Position numbers and translations under genes: made by a program. The notes under the pieces are model-generated. The model was not told the origin of the DNA. It worked only from the letters and a program-made list of their open reading frames with translations, and did no database searches. DNA of 64,000 bases from JANTGF01 sp963750735 (GTDB lineage: Bacteria; Bacteroidota; Bacteroidia; Bacteroidales; VadinHA17), in NCBI GenBank assembly GCA_963750735.1, contig CAVVRY010000003.1:62001-126000 (forward strand), given 5' to 3'. This document shows positions 1-10,800 of the stretch, one piece after another; within the stretch, counting starts at the first letter, position 1; the number at the start of each line of letters is the position of its first letter.

Positions 1-43
1 TACTTTTAGGTTGATTTTTTATTTTATACATGCCGGATTATAA

Positions 44-3000
44 ATGAGTGAGGAAATTTTAAAAGCTCTGATGCAACTTTTTGCCCTTGTTATTAAGCAG
101 GGGGCAGGTGCTCAGGCAAAGGAAATTGATTATGTAAAGAAATTTGTTAACGAACACCTCAATGATGAGGAGTCAAAAAAATATATCGAATTATTTGAAG
201 AAAATGCTGATTTAAATTCAGCCAAAGAAAAAAATGACCGTAAAAAGACTCCCTCTGTTAAAGATTCTGTTACAATACTTTCAATTTGTAAAAAAATAAA
301 CCGAACTCTTACACAAAGGCAGAAAGCAATTGTAATTATTCGCCTACTGGAATTGATACACTGGGAACAAAGACACTCACCTCAGAGAATGATTATCATT
401 AACACTGTTTCAGAAGTTTTTAATATCTCTTCCAGAGAACTTAATAGTATTGAAATGTTTGTTAGGAATGTTAAGCTGGATGGAGTTGAAATTAATGAAA
501 TATTTGAACTGGGGGCAAATGAATTTACCGAGGAAACAAGTAGAGATCTAACAAAAGAGTCGATGCGATTTCTTAAAGTGGAAAGCGTTGATTTATATTT
601 CCTGAAACACAATTTTACAAATCCTGTATTGTTAAATGGAATAGTAACTCAAGTAAATAAGATTTACCTTTTCGCGAGTGGAAGCACTGTCAATCCATCT
701 AAAAGCAAGCCAATATATTATAGTGATATTATTTCAAAATTTAAGTCTGAAAATATACTTTCTGCCATTCACTTTGAGGCCAAAAAAATTTCTTATAAGT
801 TTTCTAATGGCCAACTTGGGATACGGAATGTGTCATTTTGTGAAAGCCAGGCAAAACTAATTGGTATCCTGGGGTCCAGTGGTGCAGGAAAAACCACATT
901 ATTAAATGTTCTAAACGGAACAGAAAAGCCATCAGAAGGTCAAGTACTAATTAATGGATTCGATCTTAATGATGAGAAAAATAAAATGAAAGGGGTAATT
1001 GGAAATGTACCACAGGAAGACCTGCTGATTAATGAACTTACTGTTTTCCAGAATCTTTACTACAGTGCAAGACTTTGCTTTGGAGAAAAAGACAAAGAAG
1101 AAATAATTTCCCTGGTAAACAAAACTCTTATGAGTGTTGGGCTGGCAGATAAAAAAGATCTAATAGTCGGAAAACCTACGAAAAACATCATTAGCGGTGG
1201 AGAGCGGAAACGCTTAAATGTTGCATTGGAGCTGATTAGGGAACCATCGATATTATTTGTTGACGAACCTACATCTGGATTATCTTCAAGAGACTCTGAA
1301 AATATTATGGACCTTCTCCGGGAGCTATCCTTGCTGGGTAAATTAGTTTTTGTGGTCATCCATCAGCCATCTTCCGAATTATTTAAGATGTTTGATAACG
1401 TTCTGATTTTGGATTTTGGTGGGCACATGGTTTACTATGGAAATCCTATTGAATCTGTAGTTTACTTGAAAAAGGCTGATGCTCAGATTAACAGTGAAAG
1501 TGGTGAATGTCGAATATGTGGTAATGTAAATCCTGAGTTGATTTTTAATATTATTGAGAAAAAAGTTGTCGATGAGTTCGGTCAATACACTTCTAAACGA
1601 AAGATAAGTCCAGAAAAATGGGCCATTAATTTTGAAAATCAATACATCCCCAAGACTCTAAAAGTTCCAGAAAAACCACTTCCAGTAAACTATAAAATAC
1701 CTAACTGGATCAGGCAATTTCGGATTTTTGTCTCTAGAGATGTTTTGGCAAAAATATCTAACCGACAATATGTTGCATTAAACTTGCTGGAAGCCCCAAT
1801 TCTTGGCTTTGTTCTGTCATATGTTATATATTATATCGCCGATCCTGAATCAAACGAATATGTTTTTCGGGAAAATGAGAATATACCAGTATATGTTTTC
1901 ATGAGTATTATCGCTGCTCTATTCCTTGCTTTGTCAATTAGTGCAGAAGAAATATTCAAAGATCAGAAAATCCTGAAGAGAGAGCGGTTTCTAAACCTGC
2001 ACCGCAGTGCATATCTATCAGCGAAGATTTTTATTTTAATGTCTCTGTCTGCCTTACAGGTATTCTTGTTGGTTATTATTGGAAATACCATTCTGGGGAT
2101 AAAAGAAATGAATTTATTCTATTGGATTGCTTTGTTTTCCGTGGCAGCATTTGGAAGTCTGCTTGGACTTAACATTTCATCCTCCTTCAATTCAGCTATA
2201 ACTATTTATATAATAATCCCACTTCTTATAATTCCAATGATGCTTTTAAGCGGGGCCATGTTCAGTTTCGATAAGCTAAACCGTACAATAGGAAACGTAG
2301 AAAAGGTTCCACTGATAGCGGAAATTATACCATCCCGGTGGGCTTATGAAGCATTATTGGTTCAACAGTTTAAAAACAATAAGTTTGAAAAGTATTTCTT
2401 CGATTTAGAAAAAAAAGAAAGTCAGCTAGACTTTGAACTAGCATATCGAATTCCGAAGTTAAAGGAAGCCAACGAAATTAATTTTGGATTATTTATGAGT
2501 AAGAGATTATCTGACGAGCAGTCTGGAAAATTAGATTTAATGAGAAATGAAATCTCAAATGAAATTGAAAATACGCCAGAATTTCCATTTCCACACTTGC
2601 AAGCATTTAACCCTGATGATTACAATGAAGATATCGCCATTAGAACGAATTTATATCTTGAAGATTTAAGCAATTACTATGGAGCAGAACTGGCTATAGT
2701 TGATCGCAAAATTGAAAACTTGCTTGAGTATATGATCGAAAAAGATGAGAAACTTTTTAATAAACTGAAGAACAACTATTACAATGAGAGTGTATCTGAT
2801 ATAGTAAAAAAACGATTTGAGAAAAACAGAATACTTGAATTTAACAACACACTTATACAGCAACACAATCCGATTTATCAGGATCCAAAACCAAAAGGAA
2901 TATTCAATTTCAGAACCCATTTTTTTGCTCCGTCAAAAAGCTTTTTAGGTAATAATTTTGATACATTTTGGTTTAATATGTGTGTAATATGGTCAATGGT

Positions 3001-3073
3001 TCTTGTATTGGGCATCTTTCTATATTTTGACATACTTAAGAAAACTATTCAGTATATTGAATCCGTACGATAA
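44..3073 (+). CDS. ABCG-like ABC transporter (ATPase + permease) with N-terminal TerB-like region
   Basis: A 1009-residue single-chain half-transporter. Residues about 1-150 form an acidic helical region that resembles TerB-type tellurite-resistance domains (similarity judged by eye). The ATPase domain spans about 240-460, with Walker A GSSGAGKTT near residue 278, signature ISGGERKRL near 384 and Walker B ILFVDEP near 405. A CRIC...C cysteine pair lies near residue 490. The ABC2-type membrane domain starts near residue 580 with about five hydrophobic segments. A long charged stretch (about 790-960) then precedes one last membrane helix near 975. ATPase before permease is the ABCG (White/PDR) order. 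The substrate cannot be read from sequence. The gene is followed after 60 bases by a lipoprotein and a small secreted protein on the same strand, perhaps accessory envelope partners. Function as an ABC exporter is fairly sure; the role is unknown. Confidence 0.85.
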   Translation: MSEEILKALMQLFALVIKQGAGAQAKEIDYVKKFVNEHLNDEESKKYIELFEENADLNSAKEKNDRKKTPSVKDSVTILSICKKINRTLTQRQKAIVIIRLLELIHWEQRHSPQRMIIINTVSEVFNISSRELNSIEMFVRNVKLDGVEINEIFELGANEFTEETSRDLTKESMRFLKVESVDLYFLKHNFTNPVLLNGIVTQVNKIYLFASGSTVNPSKSKPIYYSDIISKFKSENILSAIHFEAKKISYKFSNGQLGIRNVSFCESQAKLIGILGSSGAGKTTLLNVLNGTEKPSEGQVLINGFDLNDEKNKMKGVIGNVPQEDLLINELTVFQNLYYSARLCFGEKDKEEIISLVNKTLMSVGLADKKDLIVGKPTKNIISGGERKRLNVALELIREPSILFVDEPTSGLSSRDSENIMDLLRELSLLGKLVFVVIHQPSSELFKMFDNVLILDFGGHMVYYGNPIESVVYLKKADAQINSESGECRICGNVNPELIFNIIEKKVVDEFGQYTSKRKISPEKWAINFENQYIPKTLKVPEKPLPVNYKIPNWIRQFRIFVSRDVLAKISNRQYVALNLLEAPILGFVLSYVIYYIADPESNEYVFRENENIPVYVFMSIIAALFLALSISAEEIFKDQKILKRERFLNLHRSAYLSAKIFILMSLSALQVFLLVIIGNTILGIKEMNLFYWIALFSVAAFGSLLGLNISSSFNSAITIYIIIPLLIIPMMLLSGAMFSFDKLNRTIGNVEKVPLIAEIIPSRWAYEALLVQQFKNNKFEKYFFDLEKKESQLDFELAYRIPKLKEANEINFGLFMSKRLSDEQSGKLDLMRNEISNEIENTPEFPFPHLQAFNPDDYNEDIAIRTNLYLEDLSNYYGAELAIVDRKIENLLEYMIEKDEKLFNKLKNNYYNESVSDIVKKRFEKNRILEFNNTLIQQHNPIYQDPKPKGIFNFRTHFFAPSKSFLGNNFDTFWFNMCVIWSMVLVLGIFLYFDILKKTIQYIESVR

Positions 3074-3106
3074 AATTTTTTCAAAAAACTGAATTATGAA
3101 TTTTAT

Positions 3107-3114
3107 TATTTTTG
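3107..3114 (+). promoter_or_regulatory. Possible -7 box (TATTTTTG) upstream of lipoprotein gene
   Basis: TATTTTTG matches the Bacteroidota -7 consensus TAnnTTTG and lies 20 bases before the ATG at 3134. No clear TTG -33 element is seen at the right distance, so this is weak. Confidence 0.3.
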
Positions 3115-3133
3115 TTTAATTAAATGATGATCA

Positions 3134-4048
3134 ATGAGATCTTTTATTTCACTTGTTCTTATTATATTAATATTCGCTGCTTCATTTAGCTGCAATTTTA
3201 ATAAGAATCAAAATTCGCAAGATAGTTTTGATATTCCTGACTCTGTTGGAATTGTTGAAACAAGTTTACTTCAAAAAGAAGCAATGGCAGAAGTTGTTTC
3301 TAACCTGGCCTCACCAGTTGAGGTAGCTGCTATGCTTAGCCATTTGGGAATAGCCTTTCAGGGAGACTTATTGAGCTCTACTGATAAGATAAAATCCCTA
3401 AATACTAATTTTCACAGAGCTTTGGCATTGGGTGCTCTGGGGGCAGATCTAGGGTATTTGAATATTTATATGAAAAATAACAAGGCCCTAGACTATCTTT
3501 CGTCTATTAATTATCTTGCTGATGAATTAAATGTTGGCCAGTTTTTTGATTTTAATGCATTAAAAAGGTTATCTGAAAACAAACATGATCTGGACTCATT
3601 AATGTATCAGTCTGTTCACAGTTTTAATGAGATGAATTCATATTTGGAGGAATCGCATAGAGGCAATATAAGTGCACTAGTAATTGCCGGGTTGTGGCTA
3701 GAGGGATTTTACCTGGCAACCCAGATTTCTATGGAACAAAACAATGCCACATTAAATGAAAGCATTGGTGAGCAGAAAATAATTATTGAAGATTTATTTT
3801 CGATACTCGAGAATTATGAAACTGATACTGCTTTCCAAAATTTCATCAGAGAATTAACCCAGCTTAAAGAAGAGTTTGCAGAAGTTAAAATAAGCTATGA
3901 AGCTGGGGATCCAGAAATGGTTGAAGATGAAAATGGGATGCTTTTAGTCATTCAAAATGAAAAAAGCATTGTCGACATTTCCGATGAGCAATTAAGAAAG
4001 ATTGTTCTGAAAACTGAGGAGATACGGAATCATTTTATAAATTTATAG
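3134..4048 (+). CDS. Putative lipoprotein of unknown function
   Basis: 304 residues. An N-terminal hydrophobic segment ends in a lipobox (AASFSC, Cys about 20), which predicts signal peptidase II processing and a lipid anchor. The rest is mostly helical and acidic, with no enzymatic motif I recognise. It lies between the ABC transporter and a small secreted protein (the next ATG is 1 base after this stop), suggesting one transcription unit and a shared envelope role. Function unknown. Confidence 0.7.
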   Translation: MRSFISLVLIILIFAASFSCNFNKNQNSQDSFDIPDSVGIVETSLLQKEAMAEVVSNLASPVEVAAMLSHLGIAFQGDLLSSTDKIKSLNTNFHRALALGALGADLGYLNIYMKNNKALDYLSSINYLADELNVGQFFDFNALKRLSENKHDLDSLMYQSVHSFNEMNSYLEESHRGNISALVIAGLWLEGFYLATQISMEQNNATLNESIGEQKIIIEDLFSILENYETDTAFQNFIRELTQLKEEFAEVKISYEAGDPEMVEDENGMLLVIQNEKSIVDISDEQLRKIVLKTEEIRNHFINL

Positions 4049-4049
4049 C

Positions 4050-4493
4050 ATGAAGAGAATATCCATCGTAATAATTGCTATCATATTGCTAAGCTTTCAT
4101 AATGCCAGCTCACAGGAAGCCAATGACATTATTGATAAATGTGTGGCCACCGCAGGATCTGATGTAACCTATTTAACTGATTTCAAAATATCTTTGCCTG
4201 CTGCAACAGATAAAAATCACCCTCCGGTTTTAAAGAAATCCGTAATTCTAAGAAAGAATACAACCTATAGATTTACAATTTGCAATAATGAAAATTCTGA
4301 GGATGAAGGAGTTTTAAAGTTATTCGATATTGATAAAATAATAATTAGCTCACACAATCCAAAGACCGGAAAAACCTATCAGTCGGTTAACTTTCAATGC
4401 TCTAAAACCGGACCCTATACTATCTTTTTCTATTTCAAAGAGGGAAAAAGTGGAGATGCTATAGGAATTTTATCATATGTTGGGAAAAAGTAA
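4050..4493 (+). CDS. Small secreted protein of unknown function
   Basis: 147 residues with a signal peptide (about 1-21, cleavage after NASSQ). The mature part contains three or four cysteines (DKCVAT, FTICNN, FQCSKTG) and a beta-rich C-terminus (GPYTIFFYFKEG), which suggests a small periplasmic or secreted beta-sandwich. It starts one base after the lipoprotein stop codon, so it is probably translationally coupled. I do not recognise the family. Confidence 0.65.
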   Translation: MKRISIVIIAIILLSFHNASSQEANDIIDKCVATAGSDVTYLTDFKISLPAATDKNHPPVLKKSVILRKNTTYRFTICNNENSEDEGVLKLFDIDKIIISSHNPKTGKTYQSVNFQCSKTGPYTIFFYFKEGKSGDAIGILSYVGKK

Positions 4494-4517
4494 GTCCAAA
4501 GCTTAAAAAATACTAGC

Positions 4518-5516
4518 CTAATCAGTTATAAACAATGGAATGTACATTGAAATTATCATTCCTATTAAATATCCTGAAAAAACAAGCTCAACATACCAGT
4601 TCTTTCTGGCTTGAGAAAAGTAATCGGTAAATAGAAAACTTAATGGAAAGGCAAGTCCTATGATAATCTGCTTTTCCAAAGCAGGCTGGAACAGATATAC
4701 AATAAATAAGGTAATCAAAGCCCAGTTTAATAAATAAAAAAATCGTTTTGACCGAATGTCTATCGATTTCATTTTTATTACTAAATAATAACTGGTAAAT
4801 AAAGTTAGTAACAAAGCCACAAAGAGAACAACAATTCTATTTGGTGAAGGAAAAAGGACTAACTCTCTGTATGAGAATGAACTAGAGATCATTCCATTCA
4901 GTTCCACCACACTACCGGTGAAATAAAAATATAGTCCATAGGCAAATACCCAAGGAGTTAAAAATCCGAATAATGAAACAAGCCATGCCCTCCAGTCTTC
5001 AAAACGAAAAAGAAAAATACCAAGCCAAATGATTATAAATAGTGTTGCATAGGGAATATAAAACAAGCTCCCAATTCCAATAAGCAACCCTGCATCAAAG
5101 AGTGAAGATATGACCTTGGTTCTATTATAAGATGCGAAAAACCTATCGAAGGAGAAGAAAACGAATAGAGCTCCAATTAGGGGAGGAGAAACTTGCTGGA
5201 TACCAATTATCCAGGCTGATGACAAAATAAAAAAAAGAGCTGGTAAATAATCTCTTCTCTCTGTAACCTGGTGTTTTGAATTTATGAAAGCAAGAAAAAA
5301 TGCCAAAATGAGATAAAAGATAAAACCTGTTATTACCAGGAAAGTATTTGAGAGCTTAAGCAGAAAACTAAAAACACCTGAAAGTGGAAACGATTCGAAA
5401 CTGCCTGAAACCAAAAAAATATCTGGATTGATGAATACGGGTATCCATAGAATAACTGCAGTAATTACTATAAGAACTATAGCATAAGGATGTGTATTTC
5501 TAAAATGATCTAGCAT
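4518..5516 (-). CDS. DUF6427-like multi-pass membrane protein
   Basis: 332 residues, almost entirely hydrophobic, with about ten membrane segments. The start (MLDHFRNTHPYAI) and its position 31 bases downstream of purD match a Bacteroidota-specific family I recall as DUF6427. Its biochemical role is unknown. It is cotranscribed with purD by position and converges on the small secreted-protein gene at 4493. The family assignment is from memory of sequence character, not from a search. Confidence 0.7.
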   Translation of the reverse strand: MLDHFRNTHPYAIVLIVITAVILWIPVFINPDIFLVSGSFESFPLSGVFSFLLKLSNTFLVITGFIFYLILAFFLAFINSKHQVTERRDYLPALFFILSSAWIIGIQQVSPPLIGALFVFFSFDRFFASYNRTKVISSLFDAGLLIGIGSLFYIPYATLFIIIWLGIFLFRFEDWRAWLVSLFGFLTPWVFAYGLYFYFTGSVVELNGMISSSFSYRELVLFPSPNRIVVLFVALLLTLFTSYYLVIKMKSIDIRSKRFFYLLNWALITLFIVYLFQPALEKQIIIGLAFPLSFLFTDYFSQARKNWYVELVFSGYLIGMIISMYIPLFITD

Positions 5517-5547
5517 CTTTACTTACTTCAACAATTAAGCTTGACAT

Positions 5548-6816
5548 CTATAAATCAAATCCAATATCTTTTCTAAAATTCATATTTTCAAAGCTAACCT
5601 TTTCTGCATTTTTGTAAGAAAGAGTTAAAGCTTCCTTCATGCTTTCACCAAATGAGCTGACTGCTAAAACCCGGCCACCTGCTGTTACTATTTTTCCAGA
5701 TTCCTCTCTTGTTCCTGCATGAAACAAAAGACTGCCTTCAATACGATCCAAGCCACATATTTGTTTTCCATTCTTATATGGACCAGGATATCCTCCAGAA
5801 ACAAGCATTACAGTACCTACAGTGCTTTCTTCAACTTCAAGGATTTTTTCATTTAAAGTCCCTTCACACACACCTTTAAATAACTCAAGCAAGTCAGATT
5901 TTATCCGGGGAATTACAACTTCTGCCTCGGGATCCCCCATTCTCACATTATATTCAATTACAAATGGTTCATCCCCCACTTTCATAAGGCCAAAGAAAAT
6001 AAATCCTTTGTAATCAATTTTTTCATTATTTAGTCCTTCCATTGTTGGCTTAATAACCTTTAACTCTACCTTCTTTAAGAATTCAGTATCGGCAAATGGG
6101 ACGGGAGAAATTGCCCCCATGCCACCTGTATTTAAACCTGTATCGCCCTCCCCTATTCTCTTATAATCTTTTGCTTCAGGAAGAATTACATAAGAATTCC
6201 CATCCGTGAGAACAAAAACTGAAAGCTCAATTCCCTTCAGGAAATTTTCAATAACTACAGTATTCCCTGCATCGCCAAATTTTCCATCAAACATCTCTAT
6301 TAAGGATGAATATGCATCGTCTATATCATCTAAAATCAAGACTCCTTTGCCAGCAGCTAACCCATCAGCTTTAAGAACATATGGAGGTTGAATCTCATTC
6401 AGAAAAGCTTTTGCTTCATGTATATTTTCCTTTGTAAATGATTTAAAAGCCGCCGTGGGAATATCATTTTTCTGCATAAATTGTTTTGCAAAATCCTTAC
6501 TACCCTCTAACAAGGCTCCTTTCTTGCCTGGGCCTACTACCAATATTTCTGACAATTCACTATCCTGATTAAAGTAATTTGTAATACCCTCCACCAATGG
6601 ATTTTCTGGCCCTACAACAAGCATATTAATTTTATTTTCAACCGAAAATTGCCCTAAAGCTTTAAAATCACTCACCGCGATATTAATATTTTTGCCGACC
6701 TGTTTCGTTCCTGCATTCCCAGGAGCAATAAATAAATTTGTCAATAAAGGTGACTGAGCTATTTTCCACGCAATCGCATGTTCTCTACCTCCTGAACCTA
6801 AAATCAGTACGTTCAT
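5548..6816 (-). CDS. purD: Phosphoribosylamine--glycine ligase
   Basis: 422 residues, the normal length for PurD. It joins glycine to 5-phosphoribosylamine with ATP in the second step of IMP synthesis. The N-terminus MNVLILGSGGREHAIAWK is the family signature. An ATP-grasp core follows, with LKADGLAAGKGV near residue 150, TGLNTGGMGAISP near 230 and NVRMGDPEAE near 290, and then the C-terminal domain. All expected motifs are present in one frame. It is followed by the DUF6427-like gene. The start ATG at 6816 is unambiguous. Confidence 0.97.
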   Translation of the reverse strand: MNVLILGSGGREHAIAWKIAQSPLLTNLFIAPGNAGTKQVGKNINIAVSDFKALGQFSVENKINMLVVGPENPLVEGITNYFNQDSELSEILVVGPGKKGALLEGSKDFAKQFMQKNDIPTAAFKSFTKENIHEAKAFLNEIQPPYVLKADGLAAGKGVLILDDIDDAYSSLIEMFDGKFGDAGNTVVIENFLKGIELSVFVLTDGNSYVILPEAKDYKRIGEGDTGLNTGGMGAISPVPFADTEFLKKVELKVIKPTMEGLNNEKIDYKGFIFFGLMKVGDEPFVIEYNVRMGDPEAEVVIPRIKSDLLELFKGVCEGTLNEKILEVEESTVGTVMLVSGGYPGPYKNGKQICGLDRIEGSLLFHAGTREESGKIVTAGGRVLAVSSFGESMKEALTLSYKNAEKVSFENMNFRKDIGFDL

Positions 6817-6919
6817 TTATAAAATATTTTGTTTATGCCTTGATAAATTAATGAGTGTTTCAAAAGTAACAAAGAAATTTTTATTCATTTCATTTCTCCA
6901 CTACATTTCCAAACAAAAT

Positions 6920-6945
6920 AAAACCCCTCATTCCTGAAGGGTTTT
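6920..6945 (-). terminator. Rho-independent terminator after porP/sprF
   Basis: AAACCC and GGGTTT arms with an inner TCA/TGA pair form a hairpin. On the minus strand it is followed by a T-rich tail. It lies between the end of the PorP/SprF gene (6965) and the start of purD, separating the two transcription units. Confidence 0.7.
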
Positions 6946-6964
6946 TATTTGATATAATTTTCTA

Positions 6965-7861
6965 TTATTTTATTTTTATCGGATTGCCAAATCTGTAGAT
7001 TACCATTACTTCATGGGAACCACTACTAACTGTACTAATATCTCCTAGACCGATATCATAAGCATAGGCAATGTTTAATTTTGGAGAGCTATAACCAAAC
7101 TGAAGTACTACTGCATCATTTGTCCGATAAGATACTCCAAGAGATACCATATCGAGATATGTTGCATAAACATTTACATCAGCTTGAAAAACGCTTCCTT
7201 CAAGATATTTAAGTAATACAGATGGTTCCAATTTAAAATTCTTACTAATTTCAAACTTATACCCCATGTTAAACAAATAGTGCCGTGCTCTTTCATTTTC
7301 AATTATATCATCTGGATCAAACCTGATTTTACCCTGAAATAACTGGTAAATAGACAAACCTACATAATAGTTTTTCGCATAATAGTAGACACCAAATGCT
7401 GCATCAGGGACCACTTTCTTTTCATCTCCAAGTACGGCAGGATCTGATGGATCTTCCACAATGAGTTTTTGCTTATCCATGTAATACTGATAAACAAAAG
7501 CTGATAAACCAAACGATAGACGGGAAGAATCTTTTGTATTTAAAGGGATATGATAAGCATATGATGCTTCCATCCCGGTTTTACGAATAGGTCCTTGTGT
7601 ACTATTAAAGATTCTTGCGCCAACACCCATGTTTCTGGCTACTTGCATATGAGCACTTAACCTTTGCATACTGGGAGAACCATCCATACCAACCCAGGCT
7701 TTTCTATAGGAAAAAGCCAGTGGAATACCCTCCTCCGTACCTGCCACTGCAGGATTTATTTCATATTTATTTAAATTATATAAGCTACTGATGTTGAGCT
7801 GCTGACTGAACAACACCCCAGACATCATCAAACCAATAACCAACAGGTGCAGTTTTCTCAT
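6965..7861 (-). CDS. PorP/SprF family type IX secretion membrane protein
   Basis: 298 residues. A signal peptide (about 1-19, ending LFSQ) is followed by the family hallmark (SLYNLNKYEINPAVAG), the conserved FSYRKAWVGMDGSP and an outer-membrane beta-barrel pattern ending in a basic strand (IYRFGNPIKIK). PorP/SprF proteins sit in the outer membrane; SprF is needed to deliver the SprB adhesin through T9SS, and these genes commonly follow adhesins with type B sorting domains. Here it starts 33 bases downstream of such an adhesin, so it is probably dedicated to it. No truncation. Confidence 0.93.
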   Translation of the reverse strand: MRKLHLLVIGLMMSGVLFSQQLNISSLYNLNKYEINPAVAGTEEGIPLAFSYRKAWVGMDGSPSMQRLSAHMQVARNMGVGARIFNSTQGPIRKTGMEASYAYHIPLNTKDSSRLSFGLSAFVYQYYMDKQKLIVEDPSDPAVLGDEKKVVPDAAFGVYYYAKNYYVGLSIYQLFQGKIRFDPDDIIENERARHYLFNMGYKFEISKNFKLEPSVLLKYLEGSVFQADVNVYATYLDMVSLGVSYRTNDAVVLQFGYSSPKLNIAYAYDIGLGDISTVSSGSHEVMVIYRFGNPIKIK

Positions 7862-7894
7862 AATTACTGGTATAAAGTTTTATCAATCAATTTC

Positions 7895-10800
7895 TTACTT
7901 AATAATATTTACAGTTCCGGATTTGGGCTGTTCACCATTATCCAGATCAATTATATAATAGTATGTTCCAGCAGGTAGGGCTTTTCCATTAAATGTACCA
8001 TCCCAAGGTGTTGGATACCCGGCAGTTGAAGTAAATACAATGGTTCCCCAGTTATTATATACTTTAACCACGGCATTAGGATAATTCTCTATCCTATATA
8101 TGTTCCATCGGTCATTAATACCATCATTATTGGGAGAGAATGCATTATAAATATCAACCGCGCAATTATATGTTGGCGATTGTTCTACCTCCAATGTCGA
8201 GGAACTGGTTGGGCCACAATCATTTTCATCAAAGACTTCCACAATATAAGTCCCAACATCAAGGCCGGTAAAGTTCCCGTCACTATTTGTAGCAATTTCC
8301 GATCCGTTAAGCTTAAGTACATAAGATAAACTTCCAGTTCCACCTTCAGCTGTTACTACAACCGAACCTTGTGACTCACCCAAACAAGTTGAGGTAGTTT
8401 CACCTGAAAGAATAACAATTTCCAATGGTTCAGCAACAGTTACTGTACTTCCAGGGGATAAGCAACCATCTGAACCCATAACCATGACATCATAATCTCC
8501 AGCTGAAAGGTCAGCAAAATTACTTCCAGCCTGGAAAGTAGTACCACCATCAATAGAATATTCAAATGGCGCAATGCCTCCGCTGGTAATAGTAATTTCA
8601 ATACTACCATCAGCTGTTCCATAGCAACTAAGGTTGGTTACATTAGTTGAAAAAACAATTGCTTCTGGTTCATTTACTGTGACCGGGCTGCCTACAAACA
8701 GGCAAGAATTTGCATCTCTAACGCTTATAGGGTATGTCCCTCCTCCTATATCTGCTAAGATATTACTGGCCTGCCAGGTAGCTCCATCATCAAATGAATA
8801 TTCAAGTGGAGCAAATCCTCCTGTGGCATCTACTTCAATGGAACCATTATCGCTTCCATAACAACCTGTGACATCAGTCACCGTAACCAGGTTAATGATA
8901 ATTGCCGGCGCTTCAAGTATAGTAATTGTAGTATCCCAGGTACAGTTATTTGCATCTGTTATATTTACTGTATAATCTCCACCGGAAAGATCAGTAATAT
9001 CTTTTGTAATTTCATTTATTGGTGCCCATAAATAACTGAAAGGAGCTGTTCCACCTGAAACAGTTAGGCTTATAAAGCCATCGGCTTCACCACCACAACT
9101 AACATCCTGCTTAAGTACAGAAACAGAAATCTGGTCTGGCTCAACCAATGATTCATTCGCTTGTACTGTGCACCCATTCGCATCCGTAACTATAACTGAA
9201 TAAAAACCAGCTGGAAGAGTAGTTGCACGTTTTGTTGTTTGGTTTCCCTGATCATTCCACAAATAACTATAAGGTGCAACTCCTCCAGAAACATTTGCTT
9301 CTAGCTCACCACCAAATTCTCCATTACAAAAATATCACTGTTAATATCAATTGTTAATATAAAGGAAAGGTTCAGAAACAGTTAGGTCAGATAGGCTGCA
9401 TATGCATCCATTTCCATCAGTAACAACAATGAATAATCTCCAGCTTCAAGATTAGCTAATATCTTCTGAAGTAGCTGAAAAACCATTCGGCCCAGTCCAT
9501 GAATAAGCGTATGGTAACGTTCCACCACTTACATTTATATCGATCGCTCCATCAGAATTTCCAGCACAATTCACATCATTAATATTTGAAATACTTGACA
9601 GAGTGCTGCGGGTTCGGTTATTACAGCACTCACAATATAGAATGGCTCCTCCTGAATCATCAACTCTAACAAAGTAATTTCCAGCCGGGACATCAGATAA
9701 TATAGAATCATTACCAACCTGAATTGCCAAAATCATCTCTCCAATCAAAAGTAAAAGGTGGAGTTCCACCTGAAGGAGAAACAGTTACTGAACCATCATT
9801 ACCACCAAGACAACTTACATTTATTTGATCACTGATAAATACCAGAAAAGCATGCAGCATCATTTACAAAGAAGGTGGTATCACCAGTACACATATTTGC
9901 ATCAGTAACAACAACTGTATAGCTTCCCCCAGTACTAAGATTTGATAAATTTCAGCATTGGAAGAAAAACCTCCCGGACCAGTCCAGCTATATGTTAATG
10001 GAGCTACTGCATTTGTAACATTCAAATCAATCTCTCCATTACTTCCCGGAGGTGTAACAATATCAATAGATCTGAACCTGCAAAGCTGAACGCTAATGGT
10101 TGGTTAATATTAAAAGAATCATTTGTAGTACAACCATTATCATCGGTAACAATTACATTATATGTACCAGCAGTAAGTCCAACCTGGTCTTTTACACCTT
10201 GAGTAAGTCCGGAGCCATCATCCGAGCTCCATTGATAGGTATAGTCACCAGAGACAGTACCCCCGGAGATGGTTAATGAAATAGAACCATTGTTCCCGTT
10301 ATTGCAACTAACATCTGTTACATCTTCAACAATTAATATTGAATCTGGCTGAGTAATTACAAATGCTACAGAATCAGACTTACTGTTCCCATCCGTCACT
10401 TTTACCCAATAATCACCTGCTGGTGCATTTAATAATGTGTCATTTTCTGATCCATCATCATAGCTCCATAAATATGTATAGGGAGCTGTGCCAAAATATG
10501 GAGTTACAACAGCCATGCCATCAGAAGAACCATAACAAGTTATATTTTTCTGTTCCGTAATTGAAGCTTTAAAAGACCAACTATTTTTGGCAATAAAACC
10601 ATCAGTTCCTCCTGCATTTGGTATAATTTCTGAACCTATTATCAGATTAGTTGAAGCAAAATAGCCACCCATATACTCACTACCTGCACCATCATATGCT
10701 ATTCCTTGTCCTTGATCTTTTGCGTCTCCTTGAATTGAAACAGCTGCAACTGGATTTCCTTTGCTATCTGCTACACCAATAAGAGCATCACGGTTTGTTA

